From assembly GCA_949361645.1 (NCBI GenBank), contig OX442421.1, positions 3,887,320 through 3,951,319 on the forward strand: a stretch of 64,000 nucleotides of DNA. The letters run 5' to 3'. Positions 25,625 to 35,163 of the stretch are shown piece by piece (the stretch's first letter is position 1; each line of letters opens with the position of its first letter). The DNA is from Spongilla lacustris. Lineage: Eukaryota; Porifera; Demospongiae; Spongillida; Spongillidae. The position numbers and the translations under genes are program-made. The notes under the pieces are model-generated. The model was not told the DNA's origin. It saw only the letters and a list, made by a program, of their open reading frames with translations, and did not search any database.

Positions 25625-26048
25625 TAAGAATAATGCAGACAAAAGACACAGTCGTCCAGCTGATATTCTTGTACAGAACTGGATAATCGGCAAACCAGCA
25701 GCTTTTGACTTAACTGTAACCTCACCGCTTAATCTCACCACTGTAACTGAAGCGGGAGTTGCAAGAGGGTCAGCAGCTGATGTTCGAAAGCATGATGTTA
25801 ATGATCGCAAGTATGCAGAGCTTGGATGGGTTGCTATACCCTTAGCAGTTGAGACTTATGGTTGCTGGGGTGCAGAACCCCAGACCACCATTTCTCGGCT
25901 AGCATCCCGTCTGGCCATCCAGTTGCAGTGTAGCAAATCCAAGGCCATCACTACCATCTACCAATGTCTCAATCTAACACTGGTGAGAGCAAATGCTCGA
26001 GCTTTACTTTCACGTTCAGGCTTTTTCAGGCCTGAGGGTGGAGTTTAA
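25625..26048 (+). pseudogene. RLE retrotransposon fragment (endonuclease domain)
   Basis: The open frame contains SRPADILVQNWIIGKPAAFDL, the restriction-like endonuclease core (PAD...D), then ELGWVAIPLAVETYG and LVRANARALL. It starts right after ATAATAATAATCAT and ends before TATTATTATTATTG, so both borders are TAA-type repeat. 5'-truncated copy of the 30872-33736 family. Confidence 0.8.
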
Positions 26049-26134
26049 CTTTGATTTTCGCACGTTTTTCAAGTGGCATTATATGTGTACTTGTAATTGT
26101 ATTATTATTATTGTTGTAAATATAAATAAAATTA

Positions 26135-26580
26135 ATAATTTCATTACATAACACAATTAATTTTAATACTCAAGAAGGGGAGCACGGGCACATCTGAGGA
26201 GAATGGCTCTTGCATTCTGCCTCATCAGTGTGACAACCAGCAGGCAGTACATTTGGCACAGTGCCTCAGTTTCACATATTCCCACTTGCATGGCTAGCCT
26301 CTTGCTCAATCTAGAGTAGCATTCTTGGGCTTCACATCCCCAACCACCATAGACTTCCACCACTAATGGAATACATGTCCAGCCCAACCTTGCACACATC
26401 TGATCATTTTTGGCATGCTTTTCAATCTCACCAACCTCTGCAGAGTTGCCTGAAGCCAAACTCGCTTCCAGAATTAAGTCCGTATAAAGCGGATGAATGA
26501 CTTTCAGGTCAAAAGCTGCAGGGTTGGAGAGGGACCAGTTTGGTACCAGCACATCAGCTGGCCTAGAAAAGTCTATGAAA
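26135..26580 (-). pseudogene. RLE retrotransposon fragment, copy A
   Basis: The minus-strand frame contains LVPNWSLSNPAAFDLKV (endonuclease core) and ARLGWTCIPLVVEVYGGWG, ending in ARAILLRCARAPL. The 5' border on the minus strand is an ATT/TAA repeat at 26578-26618. Its last 365 bp are almost identical to 27617-27985. Confidence 0.8.
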
Positions 26581-26618
26581 TAATAATAATAATAATTATT
26601 ATTATATTATACATTAAT
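26578..26618. repeat. (TAA/TTA)n microsatellite between two retrotransposon copies
   Basis: ATAATAATAATAATAATTAT then TTATTATATT separates a minus-strand copy from a plus-strand copy, consistent with two insertions into one TAA tract in opposite orientations. Confidence 0.8.
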
Positions 26619-26619
26619 A

Positions 26620-27545
26620 AGTCGTGGAGGCCTAGGGCTTCATCGCCTTTCCCTTCATTCACCTGCTGGTTACATAGCTTCTGCAATCGCATCCGACTGT
26701 AGCTCTCCACAAAGCAAACATCTTTTGCATGCTATTGACTTGTTCAATGCATCGGTATCTACTATGGATGAGCTCACCATTACCTCCATCACTACTGCTA
26801 AACTAACTCAAAAACTGTTATCTGCTAAATTGGAGGACAAGCAATTTACCAAGCTATTCACTGAAGGATAGGGCTCGTTTACTTTCAATTTCCTCGCCTC
26901 ACTCATCAGCTTGGCTATCTATCACACCTTCCCCAAGGCTCAACCTTCATCTTGATCCTTCTGAGCTTCAAGTTGCCATTAAGTGGTGGTTAGGCCTTCC
27001 TGTGAGTCAAGGTCAGCATTGTCCCCAATGCATGTCCCATTCTTTGGATCACTTTGGTCACCATGCTCTGTCATGTAAAAATGGCTCTGATGTGGTTTCT
27101 CACCACAACAGAATCCGAGACACCCTTTTCGAGTTCTGTCAACGTGCAGGCTTGGGTGCGCAGCTTGAAGCTGGAAGCAGTCTGGGTCATGAAGCTCGAC
27201 AGACGCATCCTGCCGATGTCCTCATCCCTAACTGGGAGTTGGGCAAGCCTACTGCAATTGATCTTTGTGTCACATCCCCGCTTAATTCAGATACCCTCCA
27301 AGTAGCGTGTGTGACACCAAGTTCAGCAGCAATGCAGGCAGAACAGAGGAAGCACCACAGTAATGATGCAAAATGTGGAGAGTTAGGTTGGGTTTGCATT
27401 CCTTTGGTGGTAGAGTCCTATGGAAGTGGGGACCTGAAGCTCAACATAGCCTCTCCAGACTTGCCGGAAGACTAGCCACCCGACTGGGGCAGCCTGATTA
27501 AACTTGACCCTGATAAGAGCCAACTCCAGGGCCATTCTATCTAGA
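26620..27545 (+). pseudogene. RLE retrotransposon fragment (thumb, CCHC, endonuclease)
   Basis: Starts immediately after the TAA tract with RGGLGLHRLSLHS, which aligns with RGGLGLRSLSLHS of the 978-codon element. A stop and frameshift occur near 26870. The frame resumes with CPQCMSHSLDHFGHHALSC (zinc knuckle) and HPADVLIPNWELGKPTAIDL (endonuclease core). It breaks again near 27425-27475. Confidence 0.8.
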
Positions 27546-27616
27546 GTATGTGTTTGACATTGTGTTGTATTGTAATTATAATATTTTATTATTAAAAAAT
27601 CTTGTTTCACAATAAT

Positions 27617-27985
27617 AATAACTTCATTACATAACACAATTAAGTTTAATACTCAAGAAGGGGAGCACGGGCACATCTGAGGAGAATGGCTCTTGCATTC
27701 TGCCTCATCAGTGTGACAACCAGCAGGCAGTACATTTGGCACAGTGCCTCAGTTTCACATATTCCCACTTGCATGGCTAGCCTCTTGCTCAATCTAGAGT
27801 AGCATTCTTGGGCTTCACATCCCCAACCACCATAGACTTCCACCACTAATGGAATACATGTCCAGCCCAACCTTGCACACATCTGATCATTTTTGGCATG
27901 CTTTTCGATCTCACCAACCTCTGCAGAGTTGCCTGAAGCCAAACTCGCTTCCAGAATCAAGTCCGTATTAAGCGGATGAATGAAT
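27617..27985 (-). pseudogene. RLE retrotransposon fragment, copy B (near-identical to copy A)
   Basis: Differs from 26135-26500 at only a handful of positions (for example TTTTCGATC versus TTTTCAATC). Both share the same 3' border (TTTCATTACATAACACAATT in plus orientation) but have different 5' truncation points. The flank is (TAA)n on both sides. Confidence 0.85.
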
Positions 27986-28149
27986 AATAATAATAATGCT
28001 TATGTTATTTATTATTATGGTTCTATACCAAAAATAAAAACCCATTTTATTATGGTTCTATAATTATTATTACATAATATGAGGAACATAATGCAGAAAC
28101 TAAATACTAAGCTACATGTACACTGAACTAATATCTTCTTTCCTGCCCC

Positions 28150-28254
28150 AAGTCCAGAGTTCTGGCTGACATATATGGCCGCCTAAACTTCTGCTTGGTG
28201 AGAGCTGTGGCAAGAGCCATCCTGGCAAGAGGCCTTTGCCCAGTCCAAGTCTAG
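28150..28254 (+). pseudogene. Very short RLE retrotransposon tail
   Basis: The frame reads LADIYGRLNFCLVRAVARA ending ILARG, the last 35 residues of the family. It is followed directly by the transposon at 28264. Confidence 0.65.
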
Positions 28255-28263
28255 TGTACCATG

Positions 28264-28786
28264 CAGCGGCGGATCCAGGATTTCTGGAAGGGGGGGTCTA
28301 ATAACTATATTCACAAGCGGGGGCGGTACTGGAGGGTGTGTGGCCCCCCTCCCGTAACAGCAAGGGGGTCTGGGGGAGCGCTGTAAGCTCCCCCAGTGGG
28401 GCCTGGGGCGAAGCCCCAGCCGCTTTTTCACTTTTGCGTTCATTTAGCATGAAAATAAGCATACGTTCAAAGTGTATTCAATATTGATAGCTAGCAAGCG
28501 CAATATTCGAATTGATTAATTATTTAATACGAGAACGTGGATAAGGATAGCGAATAGAAAACACTACGCAAAGCCATTGTGACCGTATTCTGGTCTAAAC
28601 GACACACACGTACGTTTTATCTATAATAGTATTATATACCTACATGTACTTGACTTAGCTCTACCTGTTTCCTGAGGTAAACTATCTTCTTGATCACTTA
28701 CTTCTTGCTCGCACCATTCCATCGGGCAGAAGTAATTAATAGTAATTAAACACTGCACGCTTGGAGGGCCTTGGCTTTAGACCCCC

Positions 28787-28819
<33 letters not shown>

Positions 28820-28991
28820 ACACACACTTTGGGTCGAATGCTAACTCGCTAATCAGTTCACTTCACTCGCGTTCACTAAACGCTTCATTTTTCAACTCGT
28901 CAATCATGTAATTAATTATTCATACGTTAATTTATTCATAACTGGTCGGGCCGAGGGGGGGGTCTTTAGACCCCCCCTGGATCCGCCACTG
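28264..28991. mobile_element. 728-bp non-autonomous element, CAGCGGCGGATCCAGG ends
   Basis: Left end CAGCGGCGGATCCAGG; right end CCTGGATCCGCCACTG. Just inside lie GGGGGGGTCT and AGACCCCCCC, extending the inverted repeat. An internal hairpin GGGGGAGCGCTGTAAGCTCC is shared with other copies. It contains a C22 tract followed by (CA)n. No transposase; target duplication not certain. Confidence 0.8.
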
Positions 28992-29289
28992 CGGCATGTA
29001 GTATTGTTTTCCTTGTAGCTAGAGTGTTAATAGTTAGGTTGTACACGGAGTTTAACTTTTTCAGGTGTATCTTATGTATATGTTGTATGGGACGAAATTT
29101 TAAATAATAACAATGATTATAATATACACACAAAACACACACAAACTACTACAGAAGCTACTAAACATATATTATATACAAAAGAAACATGAGAAGCGGT
29201 GCTGTTGTATGGAATAATAATATGATGTTGAGTCTGCACTTTTCCACTGGTCCCAAGGAAACAACACAGCCCCACCTGTACCTGCTTCT

Positions 29290-30090
29290 TGTTTTCAAAA
29301 AGCTTGGGATCTACCAAAAATGCAGTTGGTAGCTCAAGGTCTGCTGGCCAATGCTGATAGTCCATCTTCCCGTGCTCGTCTTCTTGCTGCATCCACACTA
29401 GAGTCAGGAAAATGGCTAAATGCATTCCCTATATCCTCCATAGGCCTCAGAATGGATAACTCCACCATCCGAATTGCAGTTGGGCTCAGACTTGGTGTTC
29501 CCTTGTGCCATTCACACACTTGTCGCCATTGTGGTTCTCACGTGAATGACCTTGCTACTCATGGCCTTAGCTGTAGATGGAGTGAAGGTCGCCACTCCAG
29601 GCATTCTAGCTTAAACGACATCATCCACAGAGCACTGTCAGCTGCAAAAATACCTGCTCGTTTGGAGCCTTCTGGAGTAGCTAGATCTGATGGTAAAAGG
29701 CCAGATGGAATTTCAATGGTTCCCTGGAAAGAGGGGAAACTCCTTGTGTGGGATGCTACATGCAGAGACACCTTGGCACCATCATATCTCTCCACTGCTG
29801 AAAGAGGCCCAGGATTGGTAGCAGCAGAGGCTGAATCTCAAAAGAGGAAGAAGTATTCCTCTCTTGGAGCTAAATACTTCTTTGTTCCCATAGCATGTGA
29901 GTCTCTTGGTGTGTTTGGTGCTGAAACATTGTCCTTTCTTAAGGACCTTGGCCATCGTCTGCACAAAACCACTGGAGACTCACAATCCTACCAATTCTTA
30001 CTCCAGCGCCTTTCTGTGGCAATCCAGAGAGGAAATTCCACTTCCATCTTGGGAACATTAAGTTCCTTTGATGGTTTAGATGACTTTTAG
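29290..30090 (+). pseudogene. C-terminal part of a second RLE-type retrotransposon family
   Basis: Uninterrupted 256-codon stretch (29320-30090) with a zinc-knuckle-like CRHCGSHVNDLATHGLSC and an endonuclease-type core, KRPDGISMVPWKEGKLLVWD (PD...D), then YFFVPIACESLGVFGAE and LQRLSVAIQRGN. Clearly related in layout to the 30872-33736 family but diverged (WDATCRDT instead of DITVTSP). The reverse transcriptase part is missing, so it is a truncated copy. It is followed by an A/T-rich tail and (AAT)n. A more decayed copy lies at 45890-46660. Confidence 0.75.
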
Positions 30091-30224
30091 TTCTGTGTGT
30101 GAGTGATCGAGTGTGTTAGTGTGCCAGTACATTGTATATGTTAGGTTGTGTTGTTAGCCATATATGTTAGTTTATCATGTATGTTAGTTTATCATGTATG
30201 TTAGTTTATATTATAAATATAATA

Positions 30225-30253
<29 letters not shown>
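30225..30253. repeat. (AAT)n microsatellite
   Basis: About nine AAT units separating two retrotransposon fragments. Confidence 0.9.
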
Positions 30254-30255
<2 letters not shown>

Positions 30256-30777
30256 TGTCGACATGGGGGAGATGTTGTCATACGTCATAACATGCTGCGC
30301 GATGTGCTTGCAGATTTCTTCCGTCGAGCCCACCTGTCCGTTGCAGTGGAAAAGGGTCATGGTCTCACAAGAGATCACAACCATCAATGTCCTGCTGATT
30401 TGCTTGTGACAGGTTGGGACAGAGGTAGACCTGCAGCAATGGACATCACAGTGACCTCTCCACTCACTCCTGTCATCTTGGGGGAGTCATGCCAAGTGGT
30501 TGGTGCTGCAGCACTTGTAGCAGAGAATCGGAAGTTGCAGGCCAATAGCCCCAAATGTCAAGAGCTAGGGTGGGCCTGCACACCCTTGGCAGTAGAAACG
30601 TACGGCAACTGGGGTGAGGTTGCTCAAGGAACATTCTCCAGGCTTGCATCCCACCTTGCCATCAGCCAGTCCAGGCCAAAGGCATTTGTGGTGGCAGACA
30701 TATACGGCAGGCTTAACCTCCATTTGGTGAAGTCCATTGCTAGGGCACTCCTGGCGAGAGAACTTCATCCATCCTGA
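30256..30777 (+). pseudogene. RLE retrotransposon fragment, 5'-truncated
   Basis: The frame begins RHGGDVVIRHNMLRD straight after the (AAT)n tract. It contains CPADLLVTGWDRGRPAAMDI (endonuclease core) and ELGWACTPLAVETYGNWG, and ends ALLARELHPS with an intact stop. Open for 161 codons and close in sequence to the intact element next to it, so a fairly young copy. Confidence 0.8.
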
Positions 30778-30837
30778 CTGTGTATGTAGGAAATAGTAGT
30801 TGCATGTTTTTCAAGTGGTGTATACATGTTGTAATAT

Positions 30838-30871
30838 ATTAATAATAATAATAATAATAATAACAATAATA
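30838..30871. repeat. (TAA)n microsatellite at the 5' border of the intact element
   Basis: TTAATAATAATAATAATAATAATAACAATAATA. Translated in the element's frame it gives an artificial run of Ile, which is why the open frame appears to begin upstream in flanking DNA. Confidence 0.9.
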
Positions 30872-33736
30872 GAGTGGCTTTTGGACCAAAATTTGTTTGT
30901 GTGTCCCAACTGTTCCCAATTAGTGGCTAACACCAGGCAGGCCTCTCACCTCCAGCGCTGCTCACAAAGACTAACCGACCAAACAGCCCATCTCCAGTCC
31001 ACCATAGCACCAGAGCCACAGATCAACCTGAGTCTTCCCACCTTTGAGGAGGTCTGTCAGCTGCATCACCCAACTCTACGCTTCGTTCCTACCAAAGCCC
31101 GGCCGGCATTTGCCCGAGCCCTCTCATCAGCTCTGAAGGAGGTCCTCCTCCATAACTCCGAAGAGGCTTGGTTAAAACTGTTCATGCTCCCAAAGTGTGT
31201 CCTTCCCTCTTTGAAGCAGAGAAGTGTCGTCAACCCACACACCCCAATCGAGTCACTGTGCAAGATGTGGCTAAATAATGATCTGGTCACCCTCTGGTCA
31301 ATGTCTGTAACCCGAGCCAACCTCCATAATTCTTCCAATAACCTCAGAACATCTACCCACAGTCAAGAAATCTCTTCAGCCATTTCTCTAGGCCGCTCAG
31401 GATTGATGGGAAAAGCTTGCCGCATGCTGCTCTCCAGTGGCATTGCACCTTCTAACAGTGCAACATGGAACTTGCTACAGTCCAAGAATCCTTCCTGTCC
31501 TCACCCCACAATCCCGGACGTAGCCAGCAACCCCGTTACCCTTGGCCCTTCCTTTGACATCCTGCGCATTTTGAGATCCTTCACCAAAGGAACCTCGGCA
31601 GGTCCCTCTGGCCTATCCATTCAACACATACTTGATGCAGCTTCAATACCTCTCCAAACCCCAATCTGCGACTCCCTGAAGGGGGCTATTAACATTCTAG
31701 CCTCAGGTAGGGCCCCCAAAAGTGTTTCTGCTTTTTTGTCTGGCGGTAGATTGATTGCACTAAACAAGGGTAAAATCAGCGAGGGTCGATATACTGACAT
31801 TAGACCCATAGTTGTTGGTGAAACACTTCGCAGACTCACAGGAAAGTGCCTTTGCTCTATCCTCAGAGATAAGTTCTCCACCTTTTTTCAGCCTTCCCAG
31901 TTTGGCGTGGCATGTAAGGCAGGCGTAGAAAAGGTGGTTCACAAATTGAGAAAGTGCATTGATGATGGCTGGATGAGTGGGGACTTTGTAGCTTGCAAGG
32001 TTGACATGTCTAATGCATTTAACAGGGTTTCCAGGCAAGCAGTTCTTGATGAGTGTTCCTCTTTTTTCCCTGAACTGCTACCATGGGTCTCATGGTGCTA
32101 TGGTTCTCACTCCATTTTGTGGCACTCCATGGGCAAAATCAGCTCACAGTCAGGTGTTCAGCAGGGAGATCCCCTTGGCCCAATGTTGTTTGCTTTGGTC
32201 CTCCATAAGCTTGTTTCTAGCATAGAGGCTGACGACGATTGCATCGATCTTCGCTTCAATGCTTGGTACCTGGATGATGGCATACTGGCGGGGGAGAGGT
32301 CAGTGGTAGTACGAGCTCTGCATCTAATTGAAGAGTTGGGGCCCCACCTGGGTCTTTTCATCAATTATCCCAAGTGTGAAGTGTTTAGTAGGAATGGTTT
32401 CTCTCTTTTTCCAGCCTCTGTTAAGTCCTCATTCCTACCCAACCTGGAGATCCTTGGGGCTCCTATAGGTGACCTTGTGCATTGTTCTCGCTTCTTTGCT
32501 GAGAAACACAATCTTTTCAAGGTACTGCTGAGAGCCATCTCAGATGTGGCTGCAGTTGATCTCCATGTTGCCATCTCTCTCCTCCGCATGTGTGGAGGCT
32601 ACTGCAAGTTAGTACACCTTGCTAGAACCACCCCAACCATCCTCTGTGAAGATTCCTTGAAGTTCTTTGACGAAGAAGTGAGACTTTGCTTCTCTTCTTG
32701 TGTAGCAATAGATGTGCCAGACCCACAATGGCAGCAAGCTCAACTTAGTCCTAAGCGGGGTGGGCTCGGCCTGCGTTCCCTGTCTCTTCACTCGTGTGCA
32801 GCCTTCATCTCTTCTCTGGCATCTTTAGAAATGGGGAACCCTGACAACATTCATTTACAACAGGCCATTCTTCGTTTCAATGCCCGAGTCTCTCCACAGG
32901 ACTCCATCACCATGGAATCAGTGCTCAATTCGCCTCCTCAGCAGAAGTCACTGTCCCAGATGCTGGATTCTTTTGCATTCCATTCTCTGCTGTCTTCAGC
33001 TTCCCCAGTGAACAAGGCTCGCATGCTCTCAGTTTCTTCTCCCCATGCCAGTTCTTGGATTACTGCTATCTCTTCTACGAGGTTGAAAATGCACCTTGAA
33101 TCAGCAGAGTTCCAAATGGCCATTAGGTGGTGGCTCGGTCTCAAAACTTCAGACGCCTCTCCCTGCCCCTTCTGCCCTGATCTGGTTCTTGATCCTCTGG
33201 GTCACCACGCGACTTCTTGCAGGCATGGGGGAGATGTGGTGATCAGACACAACCACCTTCGTGACATCGTTGCTGACTTCTGTCGCCAAGCCCACCTCTC
33301 AGTAAGAGTGGAAGCTGGGTATGGGCTCTCTAGTGACCACTCTAACACTCGCCCAGCGGATGTCCTGGTTCAGGGTTGGGACAGAGGATCTCCTGCTGCC
33401 CTGGACATCACTGTAACATCTCCCCTCACCCCTGCCACCTTGAGAGACGCCAGTTCCACTGCTGGGGCAGCAGCCTATGCTGCAGAATGCAGGAAACACA
33501 CTGCAAATGATGCCAAGTGCCAGGAGCTGGGCTGGGCCTGCATCCCCCTAGCAGTGGAGACCTTTGGTAACTGGGGCGTGGAAGCTCAGGGTGTCTTTTC
33601 CCGCCTCGCTTCTGCACTCGGGATGCACCAAGGAACTTCAAAGTCTTGGGCCCTCCACACCATCTACAGCCGCCTTAATATGTCCCTGGTGCGTTCAGTG
33701 GCTAGATCCATTCTAGGTAGAAGCTATGTAGTTTAG
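30872..33736 (+). CDS. Non-LTR retrotransposon polyprotein: zinc finger, reverse transcriptase, CCHC, RLE endonuclease
   Basis: Single uninterrupted frame (it runs back to 30800 through the TAA tract). Numbering from 30800: N-terminal zinc finger C35-C38-H50-C54. Reverse transcriptase spans about 240-560, with GTSAGPSG near 262, KVDMSNAFNRV at 401, QQGDPLGPML near 453 and the catalytic YLDDG at 490. A zinc knuckle CPFCPDLVLDPLGHHATSC sits near 789. The restriction-like endonuclease core RPADVLVQGW...ALDITV is at about 851-869. This order (ZF-RT-CCHC-RLE, one ORF) is that of R2/R4/NeSL/CRE-type elements that cut a chosen target and prime on it. No ATG precedes the zinc finger inside the element, so it is slightly 5'-truncated or uses a non-standard start. 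It may still be enzymatically competent. Confidence 0.88.
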   Translation, partial: EWLLDQNLFVCPNCSQLVANTRQASHLQRCSQRLTDQTAHLQSTIAPEPQINLSLPTFEEVCQLHHPTLRFVPTKARPAFARALSSALKEVLLHNSEEAWLKLFMLPKCVLPSLKQRSVVNPHTPIESLCKMWLNNDLVTLWSMSVTRANLHNSSNNLRTSTHSQEISSAISLGRSGLMGKACRMLLSSGIAPSNSATWNLLQSKNPSCPHPTIPDVASNPVTLGPSFDILRILRSFTKGTSAGPSGLSIQHILDAASIPLQTPICDSLKGAINILASGRAPKSVSAFLSGGRLIALNKGKISEGRYTDIRPIVVGETLRRLTGKCLCSILRDKFSTFFQPSQFGVACKAGVEKVVHKLRKCIDDGWMSGDFVACKVDMSNAFNRVSRQAVLDECSSFFPELLPWVSWCYGSHSILWHSMGKISSQSGVQQGDPLGPMLFALVLHKLVSSIEADDDCIDLRFNAWYLDDGILAGERSVVVRALHLIEELGPHLGLFINYPKCEVFSRNGFSLFPASVKSSFLPNLEILGAPIGDLVHCSRFFAEKHNLFKVLLRAISDVAAVDLHVAISLLRMCGGYCKLVHLARTTPTILCEDSLKFFDEEVRLCFSSCVAIDVPDPQWQQAQLSPKRGGLGLRSLSLHSCAAFISSLASLEMGNPDNIHLQQAILRFNARVSPQDSITMESVLNSPPQQKSLSQMLDSFAFHSLLSSASPVNKARMLSVSSPHASSWITAISSTRLKMHLESAEFQMAIRWWLGLKTSDASPCPFCPDLVLDPLGHHATSCRHGGDVVIRHNHLRDIVADFCRQAHLSVRVEAGYGLSSDHSNTRPADVLVQGWDRGSPAALDITVTSPLTPATLRDASSTAGAAAYAAECRKHTANDAKCQELGWACIPLAVETFGNWGVEAQGVFSRLASALGMHQGTSKSWALHTIYSRLNMSLVRSVARSILGRSYVV

Positions 33737-33815
33737 AACATCTATAGGTGTTTTTTGTGGACAATATTAATAATATTTCTGTATGAGCATTCATTCCATT
33801 CGTGTATTGTCTTGT

Positions 33816-33817
<2 letters not shown>
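30872..33817 (+). mobile_element. Near full-length RLE-type non-LTR retrotransposon inserted in (TAA)n
   Basis: The element body runs from the end of one TAA tract (30871) to the start of another (33818). It has a short 3' UTR of about 80 bp after the stop. There is no poly(A) tail; the 3' end runs straight into TAA repeats. TAA targeting is reported for the Dong element of the R4 clade; membership of that clade is inference. Confidence 0.8.
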
Positions 33818-33853
<36 letters not shown>

Positions 33854-33855
33854 TT
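33818..33855. repeat. (AAT)n microsatellite at the 3' border of the intact element
   Basis: About eleven AAT units, then AATAATTAATAG. Confidence 0.9.
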
Positions 33856-35163
33856 AATAGTACATGTTTATACACACATACATACGTAAAATACACAACT
33901 AACTACACCATACATCTAAATCTACAATGCACTTCTACTCAACATCGCTCTTGAGTTGGCCTTAATTAGGGACATGTTCAGACGGTCATATAGATTTGAA
34001 ATCACCCTGGACATCGTTTGGTAAGTTTTGATGCAGAGCCTGCGATTTTTATTAGACACTAAAGATAATGTAATTTATTGCACCAGCTTATCTTGTTCGA
34101 ACTGTTAACTATAATTAACTGTTTGTGGTTAATCTATAAACATTTTTCCTTGATTGTGGACTACCCTGTAAATATTATAATATAAATATATGTCAATTAC
34201 AGATACTCACAACTACATGTATATGCATGATAAGAAGCACTACAACTAAACATCACAAGCACTTATCTGACCTGGCATTCTGCCTCATGAGGGTGAGATC
34301 AATCTAAAGGAATTAAAGACCACGTTATGAAAATTCCATTGCCTTTAATATCAAATAGCTTCTTTATACAATAATTATCTAATTGAGAGATTTAGAAACT
34401 GCAGAATAGCACGGATGGAAGATAAAAAAATTATGAAAATTGTATTTACTAGTTAATATTCAAAACAACTTGAAAAAGCTAGAAGACCACTAGAATTTTA
34501 ACAACCTTTGAGCTACTATTCATAATTGTAATACCAAATCAAACAGTAGTTTTCTACTTCATTTAATTATGTACTTAATTGGTATTATATAATAATGGTC
34601 AACATCAAGCAAATATTGAACTTTAATATTTTTAGAACAACTACATTGTTCCACTAGCGGTTCTTATAATAACCATAATCTTGAATATGTTGATGCATGA
34701 AGCTGATTATAAAAAATATTAACTGGATTAGTTATCTATATTAATGAATCAAGTGGTTGATCAATTTGAATCGCCGAGTTATACAAATTTTTAAAAACAT
34801 TGCTCTTTTGTGAAGATTTTCTTAGTAATTGTGTTAGCAAATCCCGTATTATAAACATTACACCTTCGTTTCCAAAATTACATTGAGCTTTTTTGTATAC
34901 ACTATAATATAACTTGACAAACATGACACACAGGTGCCAATTGAAAACTAAACAGACCATCTCATTCCATAAATGAGGCAAAATTGTTGTATGCAGATAA
35001 CATATTTGAAATTGGTTTGAATTCATAAATATGGTCCAGCCAATAAGCGCTGAAGAAATCTTTATAACTTGTTACACAAATATAGAGGCAGTCTGCTTAT
35101 ACATGTACATGCAGTGATCTTGGCAGTAAAAAAACACAATTACAGAATAATGGCTATAGTTTG
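33856..35163. other. Intergenic; contains a diverged reversed copy of the TATACCGGGTGTCC element
   Basis: Between about 34320 and 34720 the reverse complement resembles 17940-18180: shared AAATGAAGTAG, TTAAAATT...AGTGGTCTT and GTGGAACA...GT words. Ends are not clear. No gene seen. Confidence 0.4.

Noticed and set aside
28183..28443. 86-codon minus frame with [18 protein letters not shown]
   Set aside because: It is the translated hairpin of a dispersed transposon; the same peptide arises at 54672-55136.
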